Shown in pieces: positions 33,802 through 42,153 of a DNA stretch of 64,000 nt. Made by a program: the position numbers and the translations under genes. The notes below the pieces were generated by a model, which was not told the origin of the DNA, made no database searches, and saw only the letters and a list, made by a program, of their open reading frames with translations. The DNA comes from Glycomyces artemisiae (lineage in GTDB: Bacteria; Actinomycetota; Actinomycetes; Mycobacteriales; Micromonosporaceae). Each line of letters opens with the position of its first letter. The first letter of the stretch is position 1. Location: positions 124,001 to 188,000 of the forward strand of contig NZ_PVTJ01000006.1 in NCBI RefSeq assembly GCF_003002955.1, given 5' to 3'.

Positions 33802-33851
33802 CCTCCGGGGGAGGCCGCGGTACCGGTCGGTGCCGCCGCCTCCCCCGGAGG
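33802..33851 (-). terminator. Hairpin between the low-complexity membrane gene and the DAK2 gene
   Basis: Perfect 13-bp stem CCTCCGGGGGAGG / CCTCCCCCGGAGG with a 24-base loop, 8 bp past the upstream gene's stop. On the transcript its second arm contains the GGAGG nearest the DAK2 start, so it may also shield that ribosome site. Confidence 0.6.
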
Positions 33852-33859
33852 GCGTTCGA

Positions 33860-35101
33860 TCAGGGGCCGAAGCTGATGCTGGTGCGGGCCGCTTCCAGGG
33901 CCTCGACCTGCTCGGGCGTGGCCGAGCCGACGAAGCCGACGTAGGAGCTGCCGTTCTGGACGATCGCGGTCATGACGGTGTTGCCGCCGACGGTGAACGT
34001 GTTGAAGTACGCGGCGCGGGCGTCCACGCGGTACTGGCTGCCCTGCGCGCCCTCGGCGGCGCCGCCCGCCCAGGTGGCGGCGGCGGCCTGGAGGTTCGCG
34101 CCGAGCGTCTCCAGGTCCACGTCGTCGCCGACGCCGATCTTGGCGGGGTCGAACGTCCCGAAGTACACGGTCGGGCCGTCGGCGCCGAGCGTGGTGCCGG
34201 TGACGTCGGTGAACACGTCGGGCGGGCTGGTGGCCTCGGCGGCGCCCTCGGGGACGAGGATGCTCAGGCCGGAGCCGTCGTTCGCGAGGACCGTGGTCGC
34301 CGCGGGCGTCTCGGGCTCGGGGGCCGCCTCGGTGGTGGCCTCCTCGCTCGCGGTCGGCTCGCCGGACTCCGAGGCCTCGCCGGTCGGCTCCTCCTCCTGG
34401 GAGGAGATGGTGCCGGTCGCCTGGTCGTCGGGGTCGTCGCTCGGGTTGAACAGGAAGAAGCCGCCCACGCCCAGGGCCGCCGCGATGACCACGACGCCGA
34501 CGAGCAGGAGCCACATGGGGCCCTTGCCGCCCTTCTTCTTGCGCTGGATCGTGTCGGGCGCGCCCCACGGCTGCGCCCCGCCGCCGGAGACCGGGACGAG
34601 CTGGCCGCCCTGGGGGCCGAACTGGCCGCCGCCGAACGGCGGCTGCTGCCCGTAAGGAGGCTGCTGGCCGTACTGGCCCGCGGGGCCCGACACCGGCATG
34701 CCCGAGGCCGGGATCGACGAGACCGGCGGCATCCCCGAGACCGGCATGCCGGAGACCGGCATCCCGCCGCCGCCTCCGAACGGGTCGGCCGCGGGCATCT
34801 GCTGCGGGGACATCTGCGGCGGCATCTGCTGGGGCGACTGCGCCGGCTGGTCGAACGGCGAGATGGGGACGCCAGGAGGCGGGCCGAACGGCGGCTGCGA
34901 GGGCTGGCCGGGGCCGCCGACGTACTTGACCGTGCCGTCGGACTCGACCGGGCCCGGCTGCTGCTGGCTCATCCCCGACATCCGCTGGCTCTCGGGCGAC
35001 CACGGCGGCGGTTCCTCCGGCGGCTGCTCGTTGGGGCGGTACACCGGGGGCTGTTGCGGGGACTGCCATCCGTCGGCAGGCTGCTGCGGGGTGTTGCTCA
35101 T
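33860..35101 (-). CDS. Low-complexity membrane protein of unknown function
   Basis: 413 residues. The first 190 are Pro/Gln/Gly-rich and carry tandem MPVSGMPVSG-type repeats near 113-140. A basic RKKKGGKG cluster comes before one transmembrane helix (about 197-220). An acidic Glu/Thr/Ala linker then leads to a C-terminal extracytoplasmic domain (about 270-413) with alternating strands and an AAYFNTF stretch. The N-in/C-out layout with a proline-rich cytoplasmic tail resembles many actinobacterial sensors or cell-envelope proteins, but no family was recognised. ATG start; a TAGGAT at 35174-35179 (minus) may be its -10. Confidence 0.75.
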   Translation of the reverse strand: MSNTPQQPADGWQSPQQPPVYRPNEQPPEEPPPWSPESQRMSGMSQQQPGPVESDGTVKYVGGPGQPSQPPFGPPPGVPISPFDQPAQSPQQMPPQMSPQQMPAADPFGGGGGMPVSGMPVSGMPPVSSIPASGMPVSGPAGQYGQQPPYGQQPPFGGGQFGPQGGQLVPVSGGGAQPWGAPDTIQRKKKGGKGPMWLLLVGVVVIAAALGVGGFFLFNPSDDPDDQATGTISSQEEEPTGEASESGEPTASEEATTEAAPEPETPAATTVLANDGSGLSILVPEGAAEATSPPDVFTDVTGTTLGADGPTVYFGTFDPAKIGVGDDVDLETLGANLQAAAATWAGGAAEGAQGSQYRVDARAAYFNTFTVGGNTVMTAIVQNGSSYVGFVGSATPEQVEALEAARTSISFGP

Positions 35102-35311
35102 GTTCGACTCACCAAAGAAGCTATGGGCATCGGCACATCATCTGTATGCGGCCAGCCTACGGGATTAACGCCCATCCTAGAGTCACCGACGGTAGCGGAC
35201 GGCGGCAGCCGCCACAGTACAGAGCAGTGGAACGGCGTCCTGGAAGGACGTGCGGCCGCGGCTGTGGCGCAGGTCCCCTGACCTGGATGGCAGGGGCCTT
35301 CCAGGGTCCGT

Positions 35312-35317
35312 TAGAAT
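35312..35317 (+). promoter_or_regulatory. Candidate -10 element of rpmB
   Basis: TAGAAT on the plus strand 58 bp before the L28 start. No strong -35 is visible 16-19 bases upstream. Confidence 0.4.
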
Positions 35318-35374
35318 TGCCGGGTTGCCCGCCGTCAGGCGGGTCGAATGAACGTCAAGCAGGAGTTATGGATT

Positions 35375-35566
35375 ATGTCGAGCGTGTGTGAAGTCTGTGC
35401 CAAGCGCCCGGGCTTCGGCAACAACGTCCCGTGGTCCCACAAGAAGACCCGTCGTCGTTGGAACCCGAACCTGCAGACCATCCGCATCGCGACTGGCTCC
35501 GGCGACAACAAGCGCCGCGCCAAGGTCTGCACCTCGTGCATCAAGGCCGGCAAGGTCACCCGCTAA
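35375..35566 (+). CDS. rpmB: 50S ribosomal protein L28
   Basis: 63-residue ribosomal protein. It keeps two cysteine pairs (CEVC and CTSC), i.e. the zinc-binding form, and the family GFGNNV and RRWNPNLQ motifs. Start ATG 35375 lies nine bases after AGGAG. The gene stands alone with its own promoter and terminator, divergent from the low-complexity membrane protein. Confidence 0.96.
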   Translation: MSSVCEVCAKRPGFGNNVPWSHKKTRRRWNPNLQTIRIATGSGDNKRRAKVCTSCIKAGKVTR

Positions 35567-35588
35567 GGGCTGACGCCGAGAAGACTTT

Positions 35589-35615
35589 CGCCGCCGGGGC
35601 TCGGCCCCGGCGGCG
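35589..35615 (+). terminator. rpmB terminator
   Basis: Perfect 12-bp stem CGCCGCCGGGGC / GCCCCGGCGGCG with a TCG loop followed by CTTTG, 22 bp after the stop. Confidence 0.88.
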
Positions 35616-35630
35616 CTTTGTCGTATCCGG

Positions 35631-35673
35631 GGATCACGTGATCCTCGCTACGCCCGGGTGGGAACCCGGGCGT
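35631..35673. repeat. 14-bp palindrome and adjacent 9-bp hairpin
   Basis: GGATCACGTGATCC (35631-35644) is a perfect palindrome. Six bases on, ACGCCCGGG and CCCGGGCGT (35650-35658, 35665-35673) form a hairpin. They lie 134 bp downstream of the thiL stop on the other strand, and the hairpin could terminate thiL. The palindrome has the form of a transcription-factor site. Confidence 0.45.
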
Positions 35674-35806
35674 TCTCGTCGCACCCCGGCGGGAGGCTGG
35701 GACCTCCCCACCCAAGGGCGGGTGAGCCCGCCCGCCCCGGACGCGGCGGCCGACCCGCGGCGCCAGCCGCTCCCGCGGCCTCCCGCTGCCGCGGCGGCCG
35801 TTCCGG

Positions 35807-36757
35807 CTACGAGGTCGCGAAGTGGTCCCAGCCCGTCGGGCCGGACCATTTGCGGCCGTCGACCGTGACGCCGCCGCCTTCGGCGACCGAGCCGATGCGA
35901 CGCCATCCTTCGGGGAGCAGGACGTCGGCGGGGAAGGCCGCGGCGAGGGCGTGGTCCTCGCCGCCGGTGAGGAGCCAGCGGCGGGCGTCGGAGCCGAGGG
36001 CTTCGGCGGCGTTGCGCATCGGCTCGGGGATCGGCAGGGCCGCGGTGTCGACGTCGATCGCGACGCCCGAGGCCGACGCGATGTGGCCGAGGTCGGCGAG
36101 CAGGCCGTCGGAGATGTCGATCATGGCGTTGACGCCCATGAGGGCGGCATCGCGCGCGGCCGCGTACGGCGGCTGGGGCCGCCGGTAGGCGCCGACGAGC
36201 GCGCCCGGTGAGCGGAAGCCGCGGGAGAGGACGTTCAGGCCGCCCGCGGCCCAGCCGGTCTTCCCCGCCAGCGCGATCACGTCGCCGGGGCGGGCGCCCG
36301 CGCGCGTGACCGGGGCGCGGCCTTCGAGGTCGCCGAGGGCCGTGACGGTGATGGTGAGCTGGTCGCCCCTGGTCGTGTCGCCGCCGACGACGGCCGCGCC
36401 GACCGCGGCGGCCTCGTCGGCGAGGCCGGAGGCGAGTCCTTCGAGCCATTCGGCGGGCGTGTCCTGCGGCGCGCAGACCGCGGCGAGGAGCGCGGTGGGC
36501 CGGGCGCCCATGGCGGCGATGTCGGCGAGGTTCACGGCGGCGGCCTTGTGGCCGACGTCGGCCGCGGAGCACCAGTCGCGGCGGAAGTGGTTGCCCTCCA
36601 CGAGCATGTCGGTGCAGGCGACGACGCGGGCGTCGGGCGCGGCGACCACGGCGGCGTCGTCGCCGGGGCCGAGGAGGACCGCGTCGGTGGTCCCGAAGTG
36701 GCGGGTGAAGCGCTCGATGAGGCGGAATTCGCCGACCTCGGCGACGGTCTCGCTCAC
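35807..36757 (-). CDS. thiL: Thiamine-monophosphate kinase
   Basis: Phosphorylates thiamine phosphate to the coenzyme thiamine diphosphate. 316 residues with family motifs GPGDDAAV, DMLVEGNHFRRDW, NLADIAAMGA, GGDTTRGD and the C-terminal DISDGLLADLGH. GTG start at 36755-36757 with GGAG upstream. Divergent from the Lrp-like gene. No thiamine riboswitch was seen. Confidence 0.95.
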   Translation of the reverse strand: MSETVAEVGEFRLIERFTRHFGTTDAVLLGPGDDAAVVAAPDARVVACTDMLVEGNHFRRDWCSAADVGHKAAAVNLADIAAMGARPTALLAAVCAPQDTPAEWLEGLASGLADEAAAVGAAVVGGDTTRGDQLTITVTALGDLEGRAPVTRAGARPGDVIALAGKTGWAAGGLNVLSRGFRSPGALVGAYRRPQPPYAAARDAALMGVNAMIDISDGLLADLGHIASASGVAIDVDTAALPIPEPMRNAAEALGSDARRWLLTGGEDHALAAAFPADVLLPEGWRRIGSVAEGGGVTVDGRKWSGPTGWDHFATS

Positions 36758-36898
36758 GATCGCTCCATTCCTCGGTCGCTTGAAGGTCGGTGGATCACTC
36801 GGTAATCTTCGCTCAACGGCGAACGGGAAGCGGTCAGGCCCGCCCGTGTCGGGTCCAAGGCCACCGCGCTTCGCCAGTCACGGGGAGGTGCCTTCACG

Positions 36899-37132
36899 AT
36901 GGCACAGGCGTACATGCTCATCCAGACCGAGGTCGGCATGGCCGAGGCGGTCACCAAGGCCGTGTCCGGGATCGACGGCGTCGTCCGTGTCGACACCGTG
37001 ACCGGCCCGTACGACGTGGTCGTGCTCACCGAGGCGTCCACCGGCGATCCGCTCGGGCACGCGGTGGTGAGTAGAGTCCAGCGGGTGGCGGGCATAACCC
37101 GCACGCTGACCTGTTCGATCCTCAAGCTCTGA
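36899..37132 (+). CDS. Lrp/AsnC ligand-binding-domain protein
   Basis: 77 residues comprising only the RAM (AsnC-type effector-binding) domain: the MIQTEVG beginning, GVVRVDTVTGPYDVVVL in the middle and the TRTLTCSIL ending. There is no DNA-binding helix-turn-helix, so it is a stand-alone sensor or oligomerisation module, a common actinobacterial form. A strong GGGGAGG ribosome site precedes the ATG. It heads an operon with the DUF3515 gene and the 3-methyladenine glycosylase. Confidence 0.9.
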   Translation: MAQAYMLIQTEVGMAEAVTKAVSGIDGVVRVDTVTGPYDVVVLTEASTGDPLGHAVVSRVQRVAGITRTLTCSILKL

Positions 37133-37143
37133 GGGGGCGCCCG

Positions 37144-37686
37144 GTGGGCGAGTCGAGGCTTCCCGCGGTCATCGCGACCGTGGTGGCGGTGCCGGTGGCG
37201 GCCGTGGCGGGGGTGCTCGTCTACAACGCGATGGCCCCTGTCGCCGAGGAGCACTCCGACCTGGTGCAGGCGGACCTGTCGCCGGTCACGGTCGCCGTGC
37301 CCGAGCTGACCGAGGACGACGCCGTGATCTGCCTGGCCCTGACGGCGACCGCGCCGGAGGCGGCCGGGGGCCTGGACGCGCGGCCCGTCGAGGGCGGTGC
37401 GGGCGCCGCGGAGTCGGTGCTCGCGTACGGCGACCCGGCGGTGGTGGCGACCTGCGGGGCCGCGCCCGTGGAGGTCGCGGACACCGACGCGGTCTACAAG
37501 CTCAACGGCGTCTGCTGGTACTCCGACGAGGCGGGCGTGGAGTGGACGACCCTGGACCGGCAGGTCCCGGTCGGCGTGAGCGTCCCCGCGGAGCACGAGC
37601 AGCCGGTAGATGTGCTGAACGACCTGTCGACGGTGATCGCCGAGAAGGTCCCGGCCGCCGAGGACGCGCCGACCGGGTGCGCGTGA
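37144..37686 (+). CDS. DUF3515 family membrane/secreted protein
   Basis: 180 residues. One N-terminal hydrophobic helix (about 7-28) acts as anchor or uncleaved signal, followed by an extracytoplasmic domain with four cysteines. The WYSDEAGVEWTTLDR stretch and the ending around NDLSTVIAEKVP match the DUF3515 family, which is actinobacterial and usually located next to thiL and the Lrp-like gene as here. Function unknown. GTG start 11 bp after the Lrp-like gene; its stop overlaps the next start (GTGA). Confidence 0.88.
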   Translation: MGESRLPAVIATVVAVPVAAVAGVLVYNAMAPVAEEHSDLVQADLSPVTVAVPELTEDDAVICLALTATAPEAAGGLDARPVEGGAGAAESVLAYGDPAVVATCGAAPVEVADTDAVYKLNGVCWYSDEAGVEWTTLDRQVPVGVSVPAEHEQPVDVLNDLSTVIAEKVPAAEDAPTGCA

Positions 37687-38270
37687 GCCGCGCGCTCGAC
37701 CGCGGCTTCTTCGCCCGGGACTCGGTGGTCGTGGCCCCGGAGCTGCTGGGCTGCATCGTGACCGCGAACGGCGTCTCGGTACGGCTGACGGAGGTCGAGG
37801 CGTACCGCGAGGACGACCCGGCCTCGCACTCCTTCCGCGGGCCGACGGCGCGGACGAAGGTGATGTTCGGGCCCGCGGGGTTCCTGTACGTGTACTTCAC
37901 GTACGGCATGCACTTCTGCGCGAACCTGGTGTGCGGCGCCGACGGCGCCGGCGCGGCGGTCCTGCTGCGCGCCGGGGAGGTCGTCGACGGGGCGCCGGTC
38001 GCCCAGGGGCGGCGCGGCGAGAACGTCGCGGAGCGGGACCTCGCGCGCGGGCCCGCGCGGCTCGCGCAGGCGATGGGCTGGGGCCGCGACGACGACGGCC
38101 GCGACATGGTCGGCGCCGTCAGCCGCGGCGAGCCGGTCGCATCGCTCGCCGGGCCGCGCACCGGGATCACGAAGGCCGCGGACACCGCTTGGCGCTTCTG
38201 GATCCCGGGCGACCGCTACGTGTCCCCGTACAAGCGCCACCCGAAAGCCCCTGCGGCCGAAGAGGACTGA
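37683..38270 (+). CDS. DNA-3-methyladenine glycosylase (MPG/AAG family)
   Basis: Base-excision glycosylase for alkylated purines. 195 residues: LDRGFFARDS beginning, RLTEVEAYREDDPASHSFRG (with the catalytic Glu and DNA-intercalating region), FGPAGFLYVYFTYGMH, and a C-terminal GITKAADTAWRFWI motif. The preferred start is the GTG at 37683, overlapping the DUF3515 stop by four bases; a GTG two codons upstream is also possible. Confidence 0.92.
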   Translation: MSRALDRGFFARDSVVVAPELLGCIVTANGVSVRLTEVEAYREDDPASHSFRGPTARTKVMFGPAGFLYVYFTYGMHFCANLVCGADGAGAAVLLRAGEVVDGAPVAQGRRGENVAERDLARGPARLAQAMGWGRDDDGRDMVGAVSRGEPVASLAGPRTGITKAADTAWRFWIPGDRYVSPYKRHPKAPAAEED

Positions 38271-38304
38271 GGGCGCGCCGCGCAGGCGGCGGGCCGAGGG
38301 CGGC

Positions 38305-38323
38305 CCCTCCCAGGGTGGGAGGG
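38305..38323. terminator. Short hairpin terminator
   Basis: CCCTCCCA / TGGGAGGG with a GGG loop between the convergent glycosylase and GH26-like genes; followed on the plus strand by AAAG. Stem of eight pairs. Confidence 0.55.
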
Positions 38324-38411
38324 AAAGCACCCGCCCGCCCTGGGTGCCGGTCCAAGGGTCGCCCCCGGGTCCGACGAAAACGCGTGCTCCGCCGCGCAAG
38401 AGCGGCGAATC

Positions 38412-40304
38412 TCACTCCAGGCGCACGTCGAAGTACGGCGAGCGCATCAGGTCGCGGAAGGCCTCCAGGGCGCCGTCGTCGAGGTGGATCTCGGAGTTCC
38501 TGCCGCCGTTGGAGTCCGCGGGCGTCTCGAAGTAGACGATCGCCTTCAGGCGCGGGTAGTGCGCCATCTGGTACCGCGCGGCCTGGAAGACCGCGGCCTG
38601 GTGGTCGGGGTAGTCCTCCTCGTGGAACACGCCCCATTCGGCGAGCATCATCGGCTTGGCCGGATGCTCCTTCGCGACCCAGTGGTAGAACCCGGGCCAG
38701 GCGGTGTCGCCCTTGGTCTGGTCGACGATCTCCCCGAAGTCGGAGCGCCCGTCGTCGTGGAGCGACTGGCCGTAGCCCGACAGGCCGATCCAGTCGACCA
38801 CGTCGTCGCCCGGGTACAGCTGGTCGTGCCAGGGCTTCTCGACCCACTTGAGGTAGCCCATGTAGTTCATGACGGACACGAGGTTGTCGACGCCGTGCGC
38901 GCGCAGCCGCTCCACCACGTACCGGAACATCGCCGCGTAGTCGGAGGCCTCCATCCCCGAGCCCTCCCGCTGCACCACGTCGTTCTCGGGCTCGTGGTGG
39001 ACGGTGAAGAAGAACGGCCTGTCGAAGTTCGCGGTGATGTGCTCGGCGAGCCGGTCCAGGTACGCGTCGGTCTCCGGGTCGCCCGCGGCGATCTCGGCCC
39101 AGTTCGCCATCTGCGGCTTCCAGTTGATGAACAGCGTCCGCGGGTTGGCCGGGTCCTCGGTGAGCGCGATCTGCGCGGGCGTCGGGAACACGCGGTCGTC
39201 GCCGCGCTCGTACGCGTGGTAGATCTGCTGCGTGTGCTGCACGCGCTCCTCGAAGGCGAGCAGCTCGTCCTCCTTGACGCGGCTGGTGTGCGCCGCGGGC
39301 GCGACGCCGACGAGCGCGCCGCATGTCGGCACCAGCTTGTCCCCCGTGGAGCAGACGCTCAGCTGGTCCTCCGACTGGCCCGACTCCGGCAGCGGCTCGG
39401 TCGGGTCGGCGGCGGGCATGCCCGGGACGCCCGTGGGATCGGTCGTCGGGGCCGGTGATCCGGCCGGGTCCATCGGCGCGGTGGGGACCGTGCCGTCTGT
39501 GGGCGCGGGCGATCCGCTCGGCGTCTCGCTCGGCAATCCGCTCGGTGATGCGGACGGCGACTGCGACGGCGCATCGGAAGGCAGGACCGGCGGGGCCGAC
39601 GTGGCCGGGCCGGTCGGGGCCGGAGCGGTCGGCGGGAGCGGGCCGGTCGGCGTGTCCGGTTCGGAGACCGTGCGCAGCGCCGGGCCCGTGTTGTACTCGG
39701 CGCCTTCGAGTTCGAGGTAGGCCTTGCGGTCGGGGCTGGTGATCGCGAAGCCGTAGCGGCCGGGCGCGTTGATCGCGCCGGTGACGTCGAAGACGATCTC
39801 GGTGGTGGAGGAGTTCACCTCGACGGCGTCCCAGACCGTGCCGTACGGCGGCGCGGTGGCGGCCGTCAGCGAGCACAGGCAGCTCACCGGGTGGACGGAG
39901 GCGACCTCGACGGTCATGCCCTCAGAGTCCGGCGGCACAGCGATCGGCAGGCGCAGCTCCGCGGTGTGCGAGGGGCGGACCGTGGTCTCGTCCACGGCGA
40001 ACTGGAGGTGGGCGACGGCGATGCCGAGGTCGTCGGAGTAGCCGACGGGCAGCACCGACGGCGCGTCGGGCGCGCGGCCCTCGACGCCCGTGGCGGTGAA
40101 GGACGCCGCGAGGGGCCGGTGGTCGACCGTGCCCTGCCCGCCCTCCCAGGCCTCGCGGATCGGCTCGCCGAAGCGGCCGTCCCCCGAGCCCACGCCGTAG
40201 CCGACGACGAAACCCGCCAGGACCAGCGGAAGGACCGCGAGGACGGTCACGATGCCGCGGCCGGTCGCGAGCGGAAGCCGCTGCCGGGACTCGGAGCCGC
40301 CCAT
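38412..40304 (-). CDS. Membrane-anchored GH26-like glycoside hydrolase of the polysaccharide locus
   Basis: 630 residues. An N-terminal transmembrane helix (about 17-38) comes first, then a beta-rich module (about 65-205, resembling DNRLRE-type domains). A long Pro/Ser/Thr linker (215-310) leads to a catalytic TIM barrel (about 340-630). The barrel has VHHEPEND (Glu438, likely acid/base) and MLAEWGVFHE (Glu556, likely nucleophile), the pattern of GH26 and related clan-A enzymes. Two conserved Cys pairs occur. It is divergent from the Wzz-like gene by about 190 bp and probably trims or releases the polymer made by that cluster. Start ATG 40302-40304 after AAGGTGG. Confidence 0.82.
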   Translation of the reverse strand: MGGSESRQRLPLATGRGIVTVLAVLPLVLAGFVVGYGVGSGDGRFGEPIREAWEGGQGTVDHRPLAASFTATGVEGRAPDAPSVLPVGYSDDLGIAVAHLQFAVDETTVRPSHTAELRLPIAVPPDSEGMTVEVASVHPVSCLCSLTAATAPPYGTVWDAVEVNSSTTEIVFDVTGAINAPGRYGFAITSPDRKAYLELEGAEYNTGPALRTVSEPDTPTGPLPPTAPAPTGPATSAPPVLPSDAPSQSPSASPSGLPSETPSGSPAPTDGTVPTAPMDPAGSPAPTTDPTGVPGMPAADPTEPLPESGQSEDQLSVCSTGDKLVPTCGALVGVAPAAHTSRVKEDELLAFEERVQHTQQIYHAYERGDDRVFPTPAQIALTEDPANPRTLFINWKPQMANWAEIAAGDPETDAYLDRLAEHITANFDRPFFFTVHHEPENDVVQREGSGMEASDYAAMFRYVVERLRAHGVDNLVSVMNYMGYLKWVEKPWHDQLYPGDDVVDWIGLSGYGQSLHDDGRSDFGEIVDQTKGDTAWPGFYHWVAKEHPAKPMMLAEWGVFHEEDYPDHQAAVFQAARYQMAHYPRLKAIVYFETPADSNGGRNSEIHLDDGALEAFRDLMRSPYFDVRLE

Positions 40305-40497
40305 GGTCCACCTTCTTCCGTCCAATGTGATCCGGACTCAATATTGCGAATCACCATATTAGCGAACAAATTGGTTTCTACTCGTCTCCTCTCGCAAACA
40401 CAACCCCCGTCGCGCGCGCCGCGCGCCGCGCCCGTCACCTCGGGCACGCGTCGCTCGTTACTCATTCGAGATCCCTAGAACCAGAAAGGGCTTCGCG
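40305..40497. other. AT-rich divergent promoter region of the polysaccharide locus
   Basis: 193 bp between divergent genes, with an unusually AT-rich patch at about 40340-40385. Several partial -35/-10 combinations exist on both strands; none is clearly best. Confidence 0.4.
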
Positions 40498-42153
40498 TTG
40501 AGGACCCCTGCCGCCCGCACACTCGCCGACTACGGCGTCATCGTCCGCCGCTCCTGGTGGCTCGTCGCCGGGACCGCCGCCGCGGCGCTCGCCGCCGGCG
40601 TCGCCTACACCGAGCTGAGCCCGGAGGTGTACGAGTCGACGGCCGCGGTCCTGGTCCTGCCGACCGCCAGTGACACCGCCGTCCAGGGGGCGCGCACCGC
40701 CGGACAGGTCAATCTGGACACCGAGGCGCAGCTCGTCAAGTCCACCGAGGTCGCCGACGCGGCCGCCGACGCGCTCGGCGCGGGCCCGGCCGACGACCTC
40801 GTCTCGCACGTGTCCGTGACCGTGCCGCCGAACACCGCGGTCCTGGAGATCAGCTTCCAGGCCGGGAGCCCGGAGGCCGCGCAGGAGGGCTCCGTCGCGT
40901 TCAGCGAGGCGTACCTCGCGCACCGGCTCGCCGGGGCCACCGCCTCGCTCGACCGCGAGACCGCCGCCGCGAACGTCGAGCTGGAGACCGTCAACGGCGA
41001 GATCGCCGCCGCGGAGGACCGGCTCGACGGCATGGACTCCGGCGACGGCGGGCGCTCCGGGCTCGAATCGGACCTGGAGGACCTCCAGAGCCGCGCCGCG
41101 GAGCTGGAGACCGAGATCGCCGGGCTCCAAGCGCAGACCGAGGCCGTGGCGCCCGGGCGCGTCATCAACGCCGCATCGCTGCCGCAGGCGCCGATCAGCC
41201 CGAACGCGATGTTCAACCTCGCCGCTGCTCTCGGGGCCGGCCTGCCGCTGGGCCTCATGCTCGCGTGGGCCCGGCACCGCCTGGCCCGCAAGGTGTCCTA
41301 CCCGGCCGACCTCGTCGACCGGTGCGAACTCGACGTCGTCGCCTCCGTGCCTCCGGCCGTGAAGTTCCAGCGCCGCGAGGTCTTCGGGGCCTACAGCCCC
41401 GGCGGGCGCGTCTTCGCGCAGCTGCGCAACATCGTCGCCTCGCAGCTCACCCACGACCAGCGCGTCATCGTCGTCGCGGGGATCGCGCCCGGCCCGGCCG
41501 CGAGCGTCGTCGCCGCGAACCTCGCCACCGCGATGGCCCGCGCGGGCGACCGCGTCACGGCCGTGGCCGCGAACCCGAGCACCACCGTGGGCCTGCCCGA
41601 GCTGTTCGGCACCGACCCGGTCCCGGGCCTCGCCGACGCGTGGTCGGGCCGCATCGATCTGACCGAGGCCGTGCAGGCCGCGCCGCGGCAGCCGAGCCTG
41701 TCGGTCATCGGCCCCGGCGCCGCCGCCAGGGCCACCGGGCCCACGAGCGAGGCCGCCGCCGAGACGTTCGCGAAGCTCGCCGAGGCGGGCCGGTTCGTCG
41801 TCGTGGACGCGCCGCCGCTGTCGTGCTCCGCGGACGCGCAGCTCCTCGCCGGGCACGCCGACGCCGTGATCCTCGCCGTCCAGTCCCAGCGGGACGCCAT
41901 CAGCGAGACCGCGGCCGCCGCGGTCGCCATGCGGCAGATCGACACGCCGCTGCTGGGCGCGGTCCTGCTCCCGGCCGTGCTCGGGCCGATGAACACCGTG
42001 CCGCTGCCGACCGCGCGCCGCGAACTCGGCGGGCGGCGCACGCCGACCGCCGACGAGACGCCGACCGACTCGCTCGAACCCGTCGAAGGGGACGCGTCGA
42101 CCGAGGTGATCCCGGCCGTGCCGTCGGCGGCCCCGGCCGCCGAGCCCCGATGA
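40498..42153 (+). CDS. Wzz/CpsCD-type chain-length protein with apparent pseudokinase domain
   Basis: 551 residues. An N-terminal Wzz domain has transmembrane helices at about 20-38 and 240-258 flanking an extracellular coiled coil. A C-terminal cytoplasmic BY-kinase-like domain follows (about 290-510). In that domain the P-loop region reads AGIAPGPAASVVAANLATAMA: the Gly-Lys-Ser/Thr of Walker A is absent, and the Walker A' position reads TAVAANPSTTVG where an aspartate is usual. The VVVDAPPL strand (Walker B) is kept. Thus it probably binds no ATP and lacks a tyrosine cluster at its C-terminus, which is Thr/Glu/Pro-rich. TTG start with AGAAAGGG eight bases upstream; ATGA overlap with the next gene. 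Confidence 0.85.
   Translation: MRTPAARTLADYGVIVRRSWWLVAGTAAAALAAGVAYTELSPEVYESTAAVLVLPTASDTAVQGARTAGQVNLDTEAQLVKSTEVADAAADALGAGPADDLVSHVSVTVPPNTAVLEISFQAGSPEAAQEGSVAFSEAYLAHRLAGATASLDRETAAANVELETVNGEIAAAEDRLDGMDSGDGGRSGLESDLEDLQSRAAELETEIAGLQAQTEAVAPGRVINAASLPQAPISPNAMFNLAAALGAGLPLGLMLAWARHRLARKVSYPADLVDRCELDVVASVPPAVKFQRREVFGAYSPGGRVFAQLRNIVASQLTHDQRVIVVAGIAPGPAASVVAANLATAMARAGDRVTAVAANPSTTVGLPELFGTDPVPGLADAWSGRIDLTEAVQAAPRQPSLSVIGPGAAARATGPTSEAAAETFAKLAEAGRFVVVDAPPLSCSADAQLLAGHADAVILAVQSQRDAISETAAAAVAMRQIDTPLLGAVLLPAVLGPMNTVPLPTARRELGGRRTPTADETPTDSLEPVEGDASTEVIPAVPSAAPAAEPR

Noticed and set aside
35807-36898. Thiamine (TPP) riboswitch for thiL and cobalamin riboswitch for the CobT-like gene
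   Set aside because: No recognisable conserved riboswitch cores in the leaders; the leader of the CobT-like gene is too short to hold one.
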